A stretch of DNA of 37,513 nt from Syntrophus aciditrophicus (lineage in GTDB: Bacteria; Desulfobacterota; Syntrophia; Syntrophales; UBA8958): positions 1-37,513 of the forward strand of contig DYRD01000019.1 of assembly GCA_020718905.1 (NCBI GenBank), in the 5' to 3' direction. Positions within the stretch are counted from its first letter, which is position 1. Each line of letters begins with the position of its first letter. A program made the position numbers and the translations under genes. The notes below the pieces were generated by a model. It was not told the origin of the DNA. It searched no databases and worked only from the letters and a program-made list of their open reading frames with translations. Of the stretch, positions 1 through 10,700 are shown piece after piece.

Positions 1-90
1 ACGATTAAACAAGGGCAAGGTAACGTTTTTTTCACAGAAAATTCACAGAAAGTTCTTTTTATTCTTCTTTTTTAATGTATCATTTTATTT
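1..90. promoter_or_regulatory. AT-rich leader upstream of the plus-strand operon
   Basis: Non-coding stretch before the first plus-strand gene. It is very rich in A and T, with long T runs, and contains a tandem 10-base repeat (see separate entry). A promoter for the 64-residue gene should lie here, or further left outside the window. I could not place a convincing pair of -35 and -10 boxes at proper spacing, and there is no strong Shine-Dalgarno sequence before the ATG at 91. Confidence 0.3.
31..51. repeat. Tandem direct repeat TTCACAGAAA x2
   Basis: The decamer TTCACAGAAA occurs at 31-40 and again at 42-51, a period of 11 bases (about one helical turn). This spacing would place two copies on the same face of DNA, as in some operators. 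It sits 40-60 bases before the ATG of the small membrane-protein gene. It could equally be chance in a low-complexity region. Confidence 0.5.
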
Positions 91-285
91 ATGGAAAAGA
101 CGCCTAAAGTTCATATAAAGATGTCCCTGAAAGAGTATACAGATCGACAGGCCGCTCGCGCCAAGAACCCTTTCAAATTTGCGCTTTACCCAACCCCGGT
201 GCTGGTCGCTTTACTTATTCCCTTTGCCATCTTTGTCATGACCATCCTACTATATATTTTATACATAAAAGGAGCCAGTGAATGA
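91..285 (+). CDS. Small single-span membrane protein, 64 residues
   Basis: I do not recognise this family. The first 30 residues are hydrophilic and basic (several Lys and Arg). Residues about 36-59 form one long hydrophobic helix, ending in a short tail (KGASE). The distribution predicts one membrane span with the basic N-terminus in the cytoplasm. The gene ends inside the start of the CvpA-like gene (ATGA at 282-285), so the two are translated together and the product may work with CvpA. The ATG at 91 is the only reasonable start; its ribosome site is weak. Base composition is much more AT-rich than the giant gene. No function can be assigned. Confidence 0.7.
   Translation: MEKTPKVHIKMSLKEYTDRQAARAKNPFKFALYPTPVLVALLIPFAIFVMTILLYILYIKGASE
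268..274 (+). promoter_or_regulatory. Ribosome binding site of the CvpA-like gene
   Basis: AAAGGAG lies seven bases before the ATG at 282, inside the end of the upstream gene. It fixes the start of the CvpA-like gene and supports coupled translation. Confidence 0.75.
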
Positions 286-983
286 GCTTCCCTATGACTG
301 ACATCATCGTTGGTTTCTTTTTATTTCTATTGATAGCTAATGGCGCATATCAGGGATTTTTACGCAGCGCGGTCGGTCCGGCTTCCATTATGGTGGCCTC
401 TTTAGCCGCTTGGATCATTTTCATCACCACAAAGAACATCGGTGCAACATTACTGGTAGGATTATTAGGACCTTTTATTCTGGGATGGGGCTTTAGCTTT
501 CTTTTTAAATTGTTCTTACCCAAACACGAAACGCCTGTGCCTTCATTGATAAGCCGTGTTGCGGGTGCTTTATTAAGTGTAGGCTGGGGAGCGCCGATAC
601 TGGCAGGGGGGATAATTCTTTTAGCGCTGATACCGATCCAGCATCCAACGCTCATTTCGATGCGTGAAGATATTTCCCGCTCTGTTGCTTACGCGGTCAT
701 GGCACCATTGGTCCATCTTCCAGACCCTCGAAAAACAATGAACGACGAAAAACAAAACCAAGAAGCTGCTGATGACCTTACAAAAGATCCTCGTTTTCAA
801 GAAATGCTTCAAGACCCTGAACTGCTTAAAGCGATCGAACACAAAGATTTTACCAAGATCTTATCAGATCCCAGGATCATGGCACTGAACATGGATCCTG
901 CTTTTGTGATGAAAGCATTAAAAGCCGCGAACAAGAAATCATTTTTCCCAACAACCTCCAAGACGTCATATGACGATCAATAA
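282..983 (+). CDS. CvpA-family membrane protein
   Basis: 233-residue inner-membrane protein resembling the colicin V production (CvpA) family. The N-terminus has the family look: an Asp before the first span (TDII), a Gly-rich turn and Gln-Gly-Phe after it (YQGFL), then more spans at about residues 29-50, 54-77 and 90-118. The usual CvpA domain covers roughly the first 120-150 residues. Here it is followed by a hydrophilic helical tail (about 145-225) with repeated Asp-Pro turns (KDPRF, QDPEL, SDPRI, MDPAF), which looks like a small protein-interaction module similar in style to STI1-type repeats. CvpA proteins are tied to envelope homeostasis, but their molecular role is poorly known. Start set by AAAGGAG and the ATGA overlap. 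It ends 14 bases from the convergent PilZ gene. Confidence 0.75.
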   Translation: MSFPMTDIIVGFFLFLLIANGAYQGFLRSAVGPASIMVASLAAWIIFITTKNIGATLLVGLLGPFILGWGFSFLFKLFLPKHETPVPSLISRVAGALLSVGWGAPILAGGIILLALIPIQHPTLISMREDISRSVAYAVMAPLVHLPDPRKTMNDEKQNQEAADDLTKDPRFQEMLQDPELLKAIEHKDFTKILSDPRIMALNMDPAFVMKALKAANKKSFFPTTSKTSYDDQ

Positions 984-997
984 CGGTTGGACCATCA

Positions 998-1363
998 TTA
1001 AGCATGTATCGTGCCTGACCACCAATGCTGCCGCCACTCTTCAGTGAAATTCTTCTGTAAATACTGGTAGATCCCGTCTTTGTCCTGATCCTTGATACGG
1101 TTAAAAGACAGACCGTAAACATACCGGCCATTCTCCTGCCTGCTCCAGCGCACATCCGCCAGCACATCCATCTCCAGCCCGTCCATAAGCGATACGACGA
1201 GCCGAAGCACGGGTTTGAGCGGAAGCGCATCCGCAAAAGAAAGGCACATCCCCTTGAAACTGAGATCCTCGAGGCAACATGTTGCCTGCGCGGCATCATT
1301 CTCCACACGCACTGCGGTCTGACGTTGAACGCGCCATCTAGGGACTGTCCGTTGTTCTGTCAT
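998..1363 (-). CDS. PilZ-domain protein (probable c-di-GMP receptor)
   Basis: 121-residue single-domain PilZ protein. The N-terminal Arg-rich arm contains R5-x3-R9, matching the RxxxR half of the c-di-GMP site, and D33-x-S35-x2-G38 matches the (D/N)xSxxG half. The rest fits the PilZ beta-barrel, ending in a helix (about residues 98-112). It should bind cyclic di-GMP in the cytoplasm and act on a partner through protein contact. The start ATG overlaps the stop of the preceding gene (TGA at 1360-1362, ATG at 1361-1363) and has AAGGAG five bases upstream. It is last in the operon after the giant gene, so the giant protein or the 120-residue protein is a candidate partner. The partner is inference; the domain call is from the motifs. 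Confidence 0.82.
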   Translation of the reverse strand: MTEQRTVPRWRVQRQTAVRVENDAAQATCCLEDLSFKGMCLSFADALPLKPVLRLVVSLMDGLEMDVLADVRWSRQENGRYVYGLSFNRIKDQDKDGIYQYLQKNFTEEWRQHWWSGTIHA

Positions 1364-1722
1364 AGCCGCTCCTTTCCGAGGGGGACTCCCTCATGACCAT
1401 GATTATCTGCGATCAAAACTGCCGACGAAATACCTGTCGTTATATCCACAAACACCCGGCCTGAACCCTGTGACGAAGCGGTGTCGTTATCACGGATCTT
1501 TTCGATCTTCTTCAGGATCATCTCCTTAAGCTCGACATCCGACGCGTCAAGTTGATAATAAGCCCTAAGGAGGAATGTTGCCGCACCGGACGGTCCGAAG
1601 AACTCCACGAGCGCCTGCCTCAACAATGCCGCATCAACCCTGAAACGGTCCTGTGGACGCTTCACCTCTCTCATCCCCAAACCTAGCGTTTTAAGTACAT
1701 CAGCCTCGAGCACCTTACGCAC
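1360..1722 (-). CDS. Unknown 120-residue protein between giant gene and PilZ gene
   Basis: I do not recognise this protein. It starts with GTG at 1720-1722, which overlaps the stop of the giant gene by eight bases (1715-1722), so it is probably made by ribosomes that finish the giant frame; no independent Shine-Dalgarno is visible. A GTG at 1711-1713 and an ATG near residue 17 are alternative starts. The chain is mostly helical and charged, with a central Gly-Pro-Ser-Gly turn and a Lys-rich helix (KEMILKKIEKIR), then a strand-rich end containing DNHGHE. No membrane span, signal peptide or known catalytic motif is visible. Its position suggests an accessory or adaptor to the giant protein; that is inference only. 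Confidence 0.65.
   Translation of the reverse strand: MRKVLEADVLKTLGLGMREVKRPQDRFRVDAALLRQALVEFFGPSGAATFLLRAYYQLDASDVELKEMILKKIEKIRDNDTASSQGSGRVFVDITTGISSAVLIADNHGHEGVPLGKERL
1369..1374 (-). promoter_or_regulatory. Ribosome binding site of the PilZ gene
   Basis: On the minus strand this reads AAGGAG, five bases before the ATG at 1361-1363. It supports that ATG as the true start, within the last codons of the upstream gene. Confidence 0.75.
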
Positions 1723-4700
1723 CCCGGAGGTGAACGCAACGATCTTCGCGCGCAGAACACCCTCCTGATCGTTTTGTTCTGCCTATCAACTGGATATCCT
1801 CACTCGAATGTAAGATAAGCCTGACCAATTTATTCGGCAAATATTTTGCGAAGATCTGCGCGGTATTCACCACGAAGACAATGTCGCCCATCCCGGCCAT
1901 TCTCTTGTGCATGATCACATTGATCGCATTGAAATCTTCCGGGCCAAGGACTAAATACGGGAACTTCACCTTGAGCGCCTCAATGGCGCCTTTGAACGTC
2001 CAGCCGAGACCCTGTTCAAATAACATCAACCAGTCAGAGGTTTTCGTCACAGCCGCATTGGGGGCATTGATGGTAAGTACACCGTCGCTGATGGCAACAC
2101 CATTGAAGGCAGCCCCTTTGTCAACAACGACCCTGGTCAGATCCCGCGCGCCCTCATGGAACAAAAGGACATTGACCGCACGTAACAGATCCACAAAAGG
2201 AAGGAGCTGCCGGGCCGCCCGTTCGATCCTTTTTTCATAAGGAACATGGATATCAAACGTGACACGGCTTTTATCAGAAAGGCTTCTTTTCTTGCCCTGA
2301 GTGAGAACATTTTCCAACTTGGCTTTATAGTCAGGGTCAGGGGTGATCCCAAAAGAATCGAATGCCTTAAAAAGTGTATCGAGCTGATCAATATTCGAGC
2401 GGAAATAATTGAGACTGGCGGCAACTGCCTGCTGATGCGGATCAACAACGACGTGGTATTCCTGAAGCTCTGAGAGCTCATGATACACAACATCCTCCAT
2501 CAGCTGAACAAAACAGGAACGCTCGGGGCTTTGCGTTTCAAAAAGAGGCGCCCGTACCGCGAGTGCTTTCATGACCGCGGCCTTGCCGGGGATCGTTGAA
2601 ACATCCGAGATCTTGCCTGATCTTGTCTCATCGACAAAAATAAATAATTTCGCGCTGTCTTTCTCAAGGATACTATCAAAATACTTTCGCAAATTAGCCA
2701 GCGCCTCGGGCGTTATCTCTTTTAAGGAAGGCTCTATGACGGCCGGATAAGTAGAACATCTTGTGGCCGGTAAAACCAACGCAGGAAGACACTCGGCGGG
2801 GAACCTCGCGTCCCCTGCAGGCTTCACCTTCACGGTCGTCGCTGCCGAAAAACAACTGCCATTTAAATTCGTTTGGGATATCCAAAGACCTGCTGAATCC
2901 CCGACAATAGCTTCCACATTATGACGGACCCGCTCAACTTCTTCCGGCATTCCCTGCACCAGAAGCCAGTCCGTTAAATTCGATGTATAAACGACCTTGC
3001 TCACTGCTTGCTCAAGTTCGAGTTGCTGCAATAATCCGGGATCGGCCCAGTTACCGTTCATAACACGGATCCCGCCCTCGTTTACGACCAGCCTTAATTC
3101 CTGGAACATGTTCTCATTGGACAGCCAGTCGCGACCTTGGCTCGCGTCCAACGACATCGCCGACAATTTCTTCAGATCCGTCTCCAGGCGATACCCCAAA
3201 AGCCGCTGTTCAAGGAACTCCCCGGCGTTCCTGCGATATTCTTCTGGTAAAAGCGTCAGAAAATCCTTAATAAGTTTATTATCATACGCAGGTCCCAGCA
3301 AGCCCAACCCCCAGGAATGACCTTTCCTTTTTTTCAAGATGAATGCCGCAATGTCTTCCAGTAATGCGTCCAGCAAACCCTTCATCTGCCATCGTAGCGG
3401 ATCGATCCCAGCCATATTACAAAGGAATTCAAACCTGGAAGCAGACCTTCCGACTAGAAACAGGATATAAGGAAGGAACACGTCACTTACAAAAGGATTG
3501 ATATCAATGATGTACGCCTGCTTGAATCTGCCGGTGAGAATATGCGTGAAGACCTGACGGGAAGAAGATACGCCGTAATACACAGCGTTCTTCCCGGCAA
3601 CTCGCTCAATGGCGTCAAGCGAAGTATACCAGTCCGGCTCTGTACCGGAAAAATAGGTGGCATCCTGGAGACTGTTGAACACTTCCAGTTCCGGACGTGT
3701 CATGCCGGCAGGATGGGTCCTGAGGAACCACGAGCCGTCTTTGGCCAGGCGCTGTTTGATGTCAACCATCATAAATTCCCCGTAAGCGCCGACCAGCAGC
3801 ACTCCCGCGATCGCCGACGGGCCCGTCATCCCCCCCGCGTCAACCAGTGAAAAGACCCTGGCAAGGAACAGCCAGAGGAATATCCCGACCGCCAACAGCG
3901 CGACAGCCCCCACGGCCAGGACAACGACCACGACAGGATTCGTATACCCGGCTTTACCACTGCGAAGATCCTTTTCTTGCGAGACAACGGATGTCCGGTC
4001 GATCCAGTCATTCGCTTCTCCCTGATGCCACCTCAAGCGGGGCACAACAGCCTCTGCCACGACTTGTCGGTCGAGGATCAATTCCTTGCCTTCAAAAGGA
4101 AGGACGACCGCGGGGCTTATCCCTGGCTGTGACAGGGAACCATCTTTTCTGATCTTCACCGGTGTCCCGCTGTTCCACAGAGCATCAAACCCGAGGGCGT
4201 AATCCCTGCCGCCCGACTGCTCAAGCAGGCGGAGAATACCGGGGAGAATGGCAATATCCTGCCCGTCCCATGTCTGCACAAAGACCGTGCCCGGAAGGTC
4301 AACCGGAAAGTCGCGCCCGTTATCACCGACGACAACAAGATCGCGCGCGGGATCAATGATCCCCAGTTTTGCAACAGCCGTTTTGTACGACTTCACTTCA
4401 GGCAGGTCACCGAAAGAACGCATCCCGAGTTCAACGCGGGTGAACACCCGCTCCTCCGGAAAGAAGCCGGCAAGCCCGAGGTCATCGAGCGCTCTGCGCA
4501 ACCCCACGGGCCAACGGGCTGTCGCGAGCGCCAATACGGCCCCCTCCTTCACAAGCGCCTCACAACAGGCCTGTGCCCCCTGCTTGACAATATCTCCTTC
4601 AAGCCCCTTCGAGAGCGTTCCATCGAGGTCGAACACGATCCCCTTGCGGGAAGAAGGAACAAGCGCGCGCAGGACATCAAGCAGCCGGGGCTGTGAATTA

Positions 4701-7700
4701 CTGACCGCGATGATGACATCAAAATGCTCGTCCTGCCCGAGCTGGGCGAGTTTTTCAGCAACAAGGTCCCGAGCGAATCGTTCGGCGCGAGGCCAGTCGA
4801 TCTCCTCCCGGCCGATCGCCGGTTCCTGGCGGGCGACCGCGAGCACTTCATCAGAGAACAGGAAATCCACCGACTCCTCAAGGGATATTTTCCAGACAAA
4901 CCCCTTGTCCGTGACCTTGAGCTCTGTTTTAGACAAGGGGTGCTTCTGCAAATACGCCCTGATCGCCGAAACAACGAACCCGTTATCATTCTCACCGAAA
5001 TAAACAAGATTGCGGATATGCGCATACGCCCTGTTCTTCACGAGGACCAAAAGATGCGGCATCTTGTTCCAGGAGATCCCGCCGATGACCTGCTGATAAA
5101 GCTTGTGCAGGCCCATCGTGTATTTGAATTCAAAGATCGCGTTCTCGCTCACCGCGTCGAATTCCTTGACCCGGTCGCCCATGGGAACTTTCACGTTCAT
5201 ACCCGTCATGCCGCCGAACGACAATCCCTGCAGGATCGTCCCCTGCCTGATGACCGTCTCGTACACGCCCGAGATCTCGCCGGAGATCCCCAAGACCTTC
5301 GGCATATTCCCCAGAGAGACGGCCGCATCCGCAAGCGCCTTGCGGATATACTCCCTGATGAGCGCCTCGGCCGCGCCCGTATAAGACCACAAGGCCCGGA
5401 CCTTGCGCGCAAAGTGATCGGCCCTGAAACCGACGCGGGAATATTCAGGGCGCCCGGCGGTGCCCTGCTCGATGACGGCAAGCGCGCGTTCACGCTTGTC
5501 CTCATCCTGCTGTGGCTCGGCCGGGAGAACAGATGCCGGAACCACCGCGGGCTTGCGCGCGGCGACCACTCCGGGACACTCCCGGCGATAATGTTCGACC
5601 ACCGCCATGGCGCGGGCATGATCGCCGTAAAGAAGGGCGGCCAGCTCATGCAGGCATATTTCATCGACGGGGAAAAGACTGTTAGTGGCAACAATAATGA
5701 CAGGGGAGGCAGGATCTTCACTATTAAGACCGTTGAATATAGCCGTATGGTCGGGCCCGGCGCGGACCTTGAGAACTTTCCTCATCCGTTCAAGCACCGC
5801 GGCATCGGCAGGATAACTCCTCCTGTACCAGGAAAGCATTTTACGGAACCACGGCTGTGACTTGACGCCTGAAAAACCGCTGAAACCCGCCGCGCTGATC
5901 TTTTGATACAACGCCCGACATTCCTCTGGTGTGTGGCCGTCCCGCGGCCAGGCAGGATCGGAATGCCCCAAAAGCCGGGACTGCGAAAGTCCTGTTTTAC
6001 TTAATCGCTTCAGGAAATCGAACAACAGTTCAACAAACTCCCCGGGATCCTTGAGAGCCAGCTCCCTGCTGTCGGTACCGAATTCATTGCTCAGCACATC
6101 AACACGCGAATGGAATGAATGATACGAGCGGCCCCTGCAAGAATTCTCTCCGTCATCCGTCGGCAACATGGTCACGCGCAATTGCCGCGGTACCACCTTG
6201 CCCCAGTCGACCCTGAAATCTTCCTTCTGTCGGACCTGCGGATCCCTGAGCTCGGCGCTATGATCAATGACGATCTTGTCCCGTATCACATTAAGATGTT
6301 CACGCACTTCACGATCGCGAATATCCTCGATCTTAAAAAGAAGCTGCCGCCACTCGTCATGCGTGATCCCGTATTCCAACAGAGCTTGCCGCAATCCGGC
6401 TTCTATTTTTTCTCTCCCTTCAAGCGACTTTTGAGCGCCCTCCCGCAACAGTCCGCGTGGTTCTTCTTTATGCCGCCTGGGAAGATGTTCAAGGGCCTGG
6501 ATCATTTTCTTGCGATAGTTTCTCTCAAGGAACATACAAAAAGGATGATCCGGCTGAGATCCCGATCCCTCTGAAGCGATCATAATGGCTTTAGCCAGAT
6601 TTAAAGACTCCGGCAAGCCGACCCCTTCCGTCTCATTACTCACAACAACCCTCATCCAATTCATAAAATTTGTACTGCTAGAAAGCTCATCAATGATCAG
6701 ACGATCTATCAGGTCCCCAAGTATCAATAAAATTTCTTTTGCCTGGGATTCATCATCTGCTAAAAGACACAACCCTTCAAAAACAGGCTGCATCTGTGTT
6801 CTAAGCTCCATCCGTTTTTCAGAAACAACTGCAGTCAATAAAAGCCCATACGCGCTTTCTCCCCGAAAATCGGGAGTATGATCGTAGCGCTGAAGAAAGA
6901 CTTTTAGACAACCGGGAGCGTGCTCTTGCAGACGGATCAAAAGATCCGTCAAACAATAACGGCGCCGAGGATCCTGCTCTAAAAGTTTACACGCCTCCAT
7001 CTTACGCAATGCCCCGCGCACTTTTGACAGGGAGTATAAGGCCCCATCAGGCTTTTTCCATACCCTCTGAACATCCTGCGCGACAAAAGATCTGCTCGGA
7101 TGATCTTGGGACCTGCTAAAAAGAGATCCGGAAATAATATGGTAAAGCTCCTCGAGCCCGCCGGGCTTGATGTTTCTTTTTATTCCTGCCTCTTCATTGG
7201 CCTTTTTCCGAACTGTTGTCCGCTCTCGGGACGAAGATATTTCCAGGGAGTGGATAGCTTCTTTATCCTGCTTTTCGATCACGATCCCCATATTGCTCGG
7301 TGGAAGGGCGATCGCGTTCCCCTTCAGATCGGTCAGGGTGGCGTTGCCGTTAGCGATGATATTGCGGTCATACCCTTCCTGCCGGTACACCTGCAAATCC
7401 GGCGGAAGCTCCACAAAACGGATCGCAAGCCCCAGCTCGCTGGCCGCCTTTTCGATCAGCGCCAAATAATCACGGCGCGTGGCGACGCCATACTGCTCAC
7501 GCACTTCATACGTGAAACTCTTCGGCCCCCAGGTGAGCGTATACAGCGCTTCCATCGCGTCCTTGCGCTTGATCCTGAAAGAACGCGTTCCGTTCGAATA
7601 CGGCGAGGGGATCTCCTCCCAGGACAGGGGCCGCCCAACGAATTGCTCCACATAGGCATCGAACATTTTCTGGAACTGCACATCATGTAAATGCATGATC

Positions 7701-10700
7701 TGCCATTCTTCGCCGTCATCGGGCATCACCCCGTCACGGATAATGATCCTTCCACCCGAGTTAAGCGCTTCCATCATCACACCGAGCAATGTCTTTACCG
7801 CATTGATATTGAATTTCTTTCCTTCATACGGAACATAGCTGAAGATCTCGTGCAGGAACGAAAAGGCCAGGATGGTATCCGGCCGGGGAAGGCCTTCCTC
7901 CTTGATGATCCGCGCCAACTGGAACGCGTCGCCCTGGACCAACTGCGTATGCCGCCAGCCTTCCTGTTCCTTGCGTTTCTGCAGATCCGAGATCATCTCC
8001 TGAGAAAAATCAAGGCCAATGATCGCATCGAACCCTTTCTTCCCAGCGATGCCCTCCAGAACGGCGATCATGACCCCGCTGCCGGCGCCCAGGTCCCAGA
8101 CCGTCTTGCCAACAACAAAATCCATGAAACGCGCCTTGTCGTCCCGCGCGCCTTCCATGCTTTCCTGATAATTCGCTTCCTGTGTGATGCGGTCGAACTC
8201 ATCTTTACGGATCCCGTAAAGGTCCAGTATTTTGTTAAGCACCGCCTGGAACTCCACGTCATTAACAACCTCATTGTCCTTAAGCATTCCGGCGAGCCGC
8301 CGGGCTTTCCCGGTCATGTTCAACTGGAACGCGAAAGCCTTTTCGCCATCAATGTCGTCCAGCTGGAATTCAGTCAGGAACGTCGCCGCTCCTTCCTGGT
8401 CCTTGGCCCATAACGCCCGTAACTTCCCGTCATTGAACAAAATATCCTGCAGTGAGACCTGCCGCAAATACGTTGCGAGCATGCGCAAGAGATAGAAATC
8501 ATATTCTCTTCTGTCAACCGATACCGCCTTCATCAACTGCATGAAATTGATATGGAACGGCCTTGTGAGGTCAACGCCCTGCAGTTGCGCCACGCGGACC
8601 GCCAGCGCCAGGACCTTCACCTGGGCTTCCGGGGTCAACCCGCAGGTTGCGTCCTCAACATACCAGCCCTGGAAGAACTCAAACAATGTAGCCAAAGCCT
8701 GGATCTGTTCCGCCGGAAGCCCGTCTAAATAAACATTCAGAAGCTCTTTCGGTTCATTGTCCGCGCGATCGTATTTCCTGAAACGCCCCAGCCGGTCCTT
8801 TAAAAACGCCCTTTGGCCTGAAAGGCCTTCTCCCCCCCGGCGCTCACCGTCAAGGTCCTTCCAATCAAACGAGCGTGAGCTCAACACACGATAAAAATCG
8901 TCGTAAAACCCTTCGAATTCGCAAAGCAAGCTGTCTGTCATCAGGCCTTCGCGCAGGGCGCATACATCGATCAGGTCAAAAAGAAAAATGGCGTCCACAA
9001 TGATCCTGATAGCTTCCTCATCTGTTGAACCATCCGCGAAAGCACTCTTTAATTCCGGAAGATGCTCTCTGATCCAATCCGTCCATTCCTGAAAGACATG
9101 ATACGTAACCTCACCGCGGATCCATTGCCCGTCGTAACCGCGGCAGGCGATCATCCTGTAGAAAAATTCATGGACAATATCCGCGTTCGGCAAAGAACCC
9201 AATGCCGGAATATTCTCGAATAAGCCGATCCGCTTTGAACCCGGGAAGCGCATCTTCCGCACGACCATCGCGCTCGACTTGTTGGGGATGAGCGGATCGA
9301 TCCCCTCAATACGTCCCCACGCCCGGCGGTCTTCGGGCAAGCCGCCCTTGATGATGTCGTGATAGAGGAACGCCAGGAAAAAATGCGGGAATACCGTCGA
9401 CGCCTGCAAGTGCTGGAATGTGTGGGAGAGCTGATCGAACTTCTCCTGCGAAAGCCCGTCGCCCCTCTGGAACCACTGAATATCGCGATGCGCCAGGCCC
9501 AACATCTTGCGTTTCAGCCCGCGCTTGAAAATATGGTTCACCAGCGTCATGTCATACGGCGGTGTTAACGGATCAGCATAGGCCGACGAAAATTGCTCGA
9601 CATCGTAATTCATCAACGGCTTGTAGGGATACAGATACCCGAACAGCAGCGGAAAGGCTGCCTGGATACGCTGACGGCCCGCGAGGTCTTTCTCATCGAA
9701 CAACGGGGTGAAGAATTTCTCAAGACCGTCGAGATCTTTTCTTCCTAACAATGCTCCCGTTTCATCAGCTGGTATGAAATTATGCGCCCAATGCAACTGA
9801 AGAGCTTCACTATCGGTCATCGCGGGATCAGAAAGACGCCTGAAAAGATCCGTGTAAAAATACTGCCATTCATGGTCATTCGCGAAATGAACTTTCTGAT
9901 ATTCATGTGAAACTAACCACTTGCTTAAAGCGAACCCTTCATGCCGGATCTGCCGATTCTCCCGGGCAAGGATCTCTTTCTTGCCTTCTTCATCCGCCGC
10001 GTCATACGCCGTGCGGTTCTCCTGCATCACGCCTTGCTGATGATTCAAGCCAGAGTTCTGCCTGCTGTTCTGTAAAGTGTGTACACGCGCGAAGGCTATG
10101 ACCGCTTCCTGCCGGCGCTGTTGAGCATTCTTATCCCCAACATAGCGAGGAATGGCGCGCAGAGAACGGCAAAAAGCTTCCTCCCGGGCCAACGCAGGGT
10201 TTGCTTCGACGAAATACGCCGCGGCAACATGCGCCATAGCATAAACACTCCGGTCATTGAACTGCCGCGCGCGTATCCAGTGAAAGACCATGTCGAGGCG
10301 TTCTTTGGTGGCCTGTTGAGGGGACTTTTTAAGAAGCGGCGGAAGAAAACGCAAAGCTTCAAGGCGCACATGCCGATCTGTCTCCCCGGGCAACTGAAGC
10401 CGATCTAAAAAAGCCTCGATCACATCATCCCGGTCCGCAAAAGACTTGCCTTCTTCCTTCGAGAAAGCGGTCACCCTGCCCAGAGCTAAGACCGCTCCGC
10501 GCCGGACAACCGGGCTATACGGATATGCCGTCGCATTGATCAGCGCCCGCAACGCCTGCTCACGCTCATCACCTTTTTTATCAACGACCGCGGCCTCCCA
10601 TTGATCCATTTCCGCCATCAACCAGGGGCCGGCATTCGGCCCGATCACAAAGACATCCTCACTGCCTTCCTCAACGACCGCCGAGATCTTTCGACCTTTT

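Noticed and set aside
964-975. Perfect 12-base palindrome CGTCATATGACG near the end of the CvpA-like gene
   Set aside because: No loop and no T run, so not a terminator; 12-base palindromes are common by chance and this one is coding.
981-1000. Bidirectional terminator between the convergent genes
   Set aside because: Only 14 bases separate the stops and I see no stem-loop followed by a T run.
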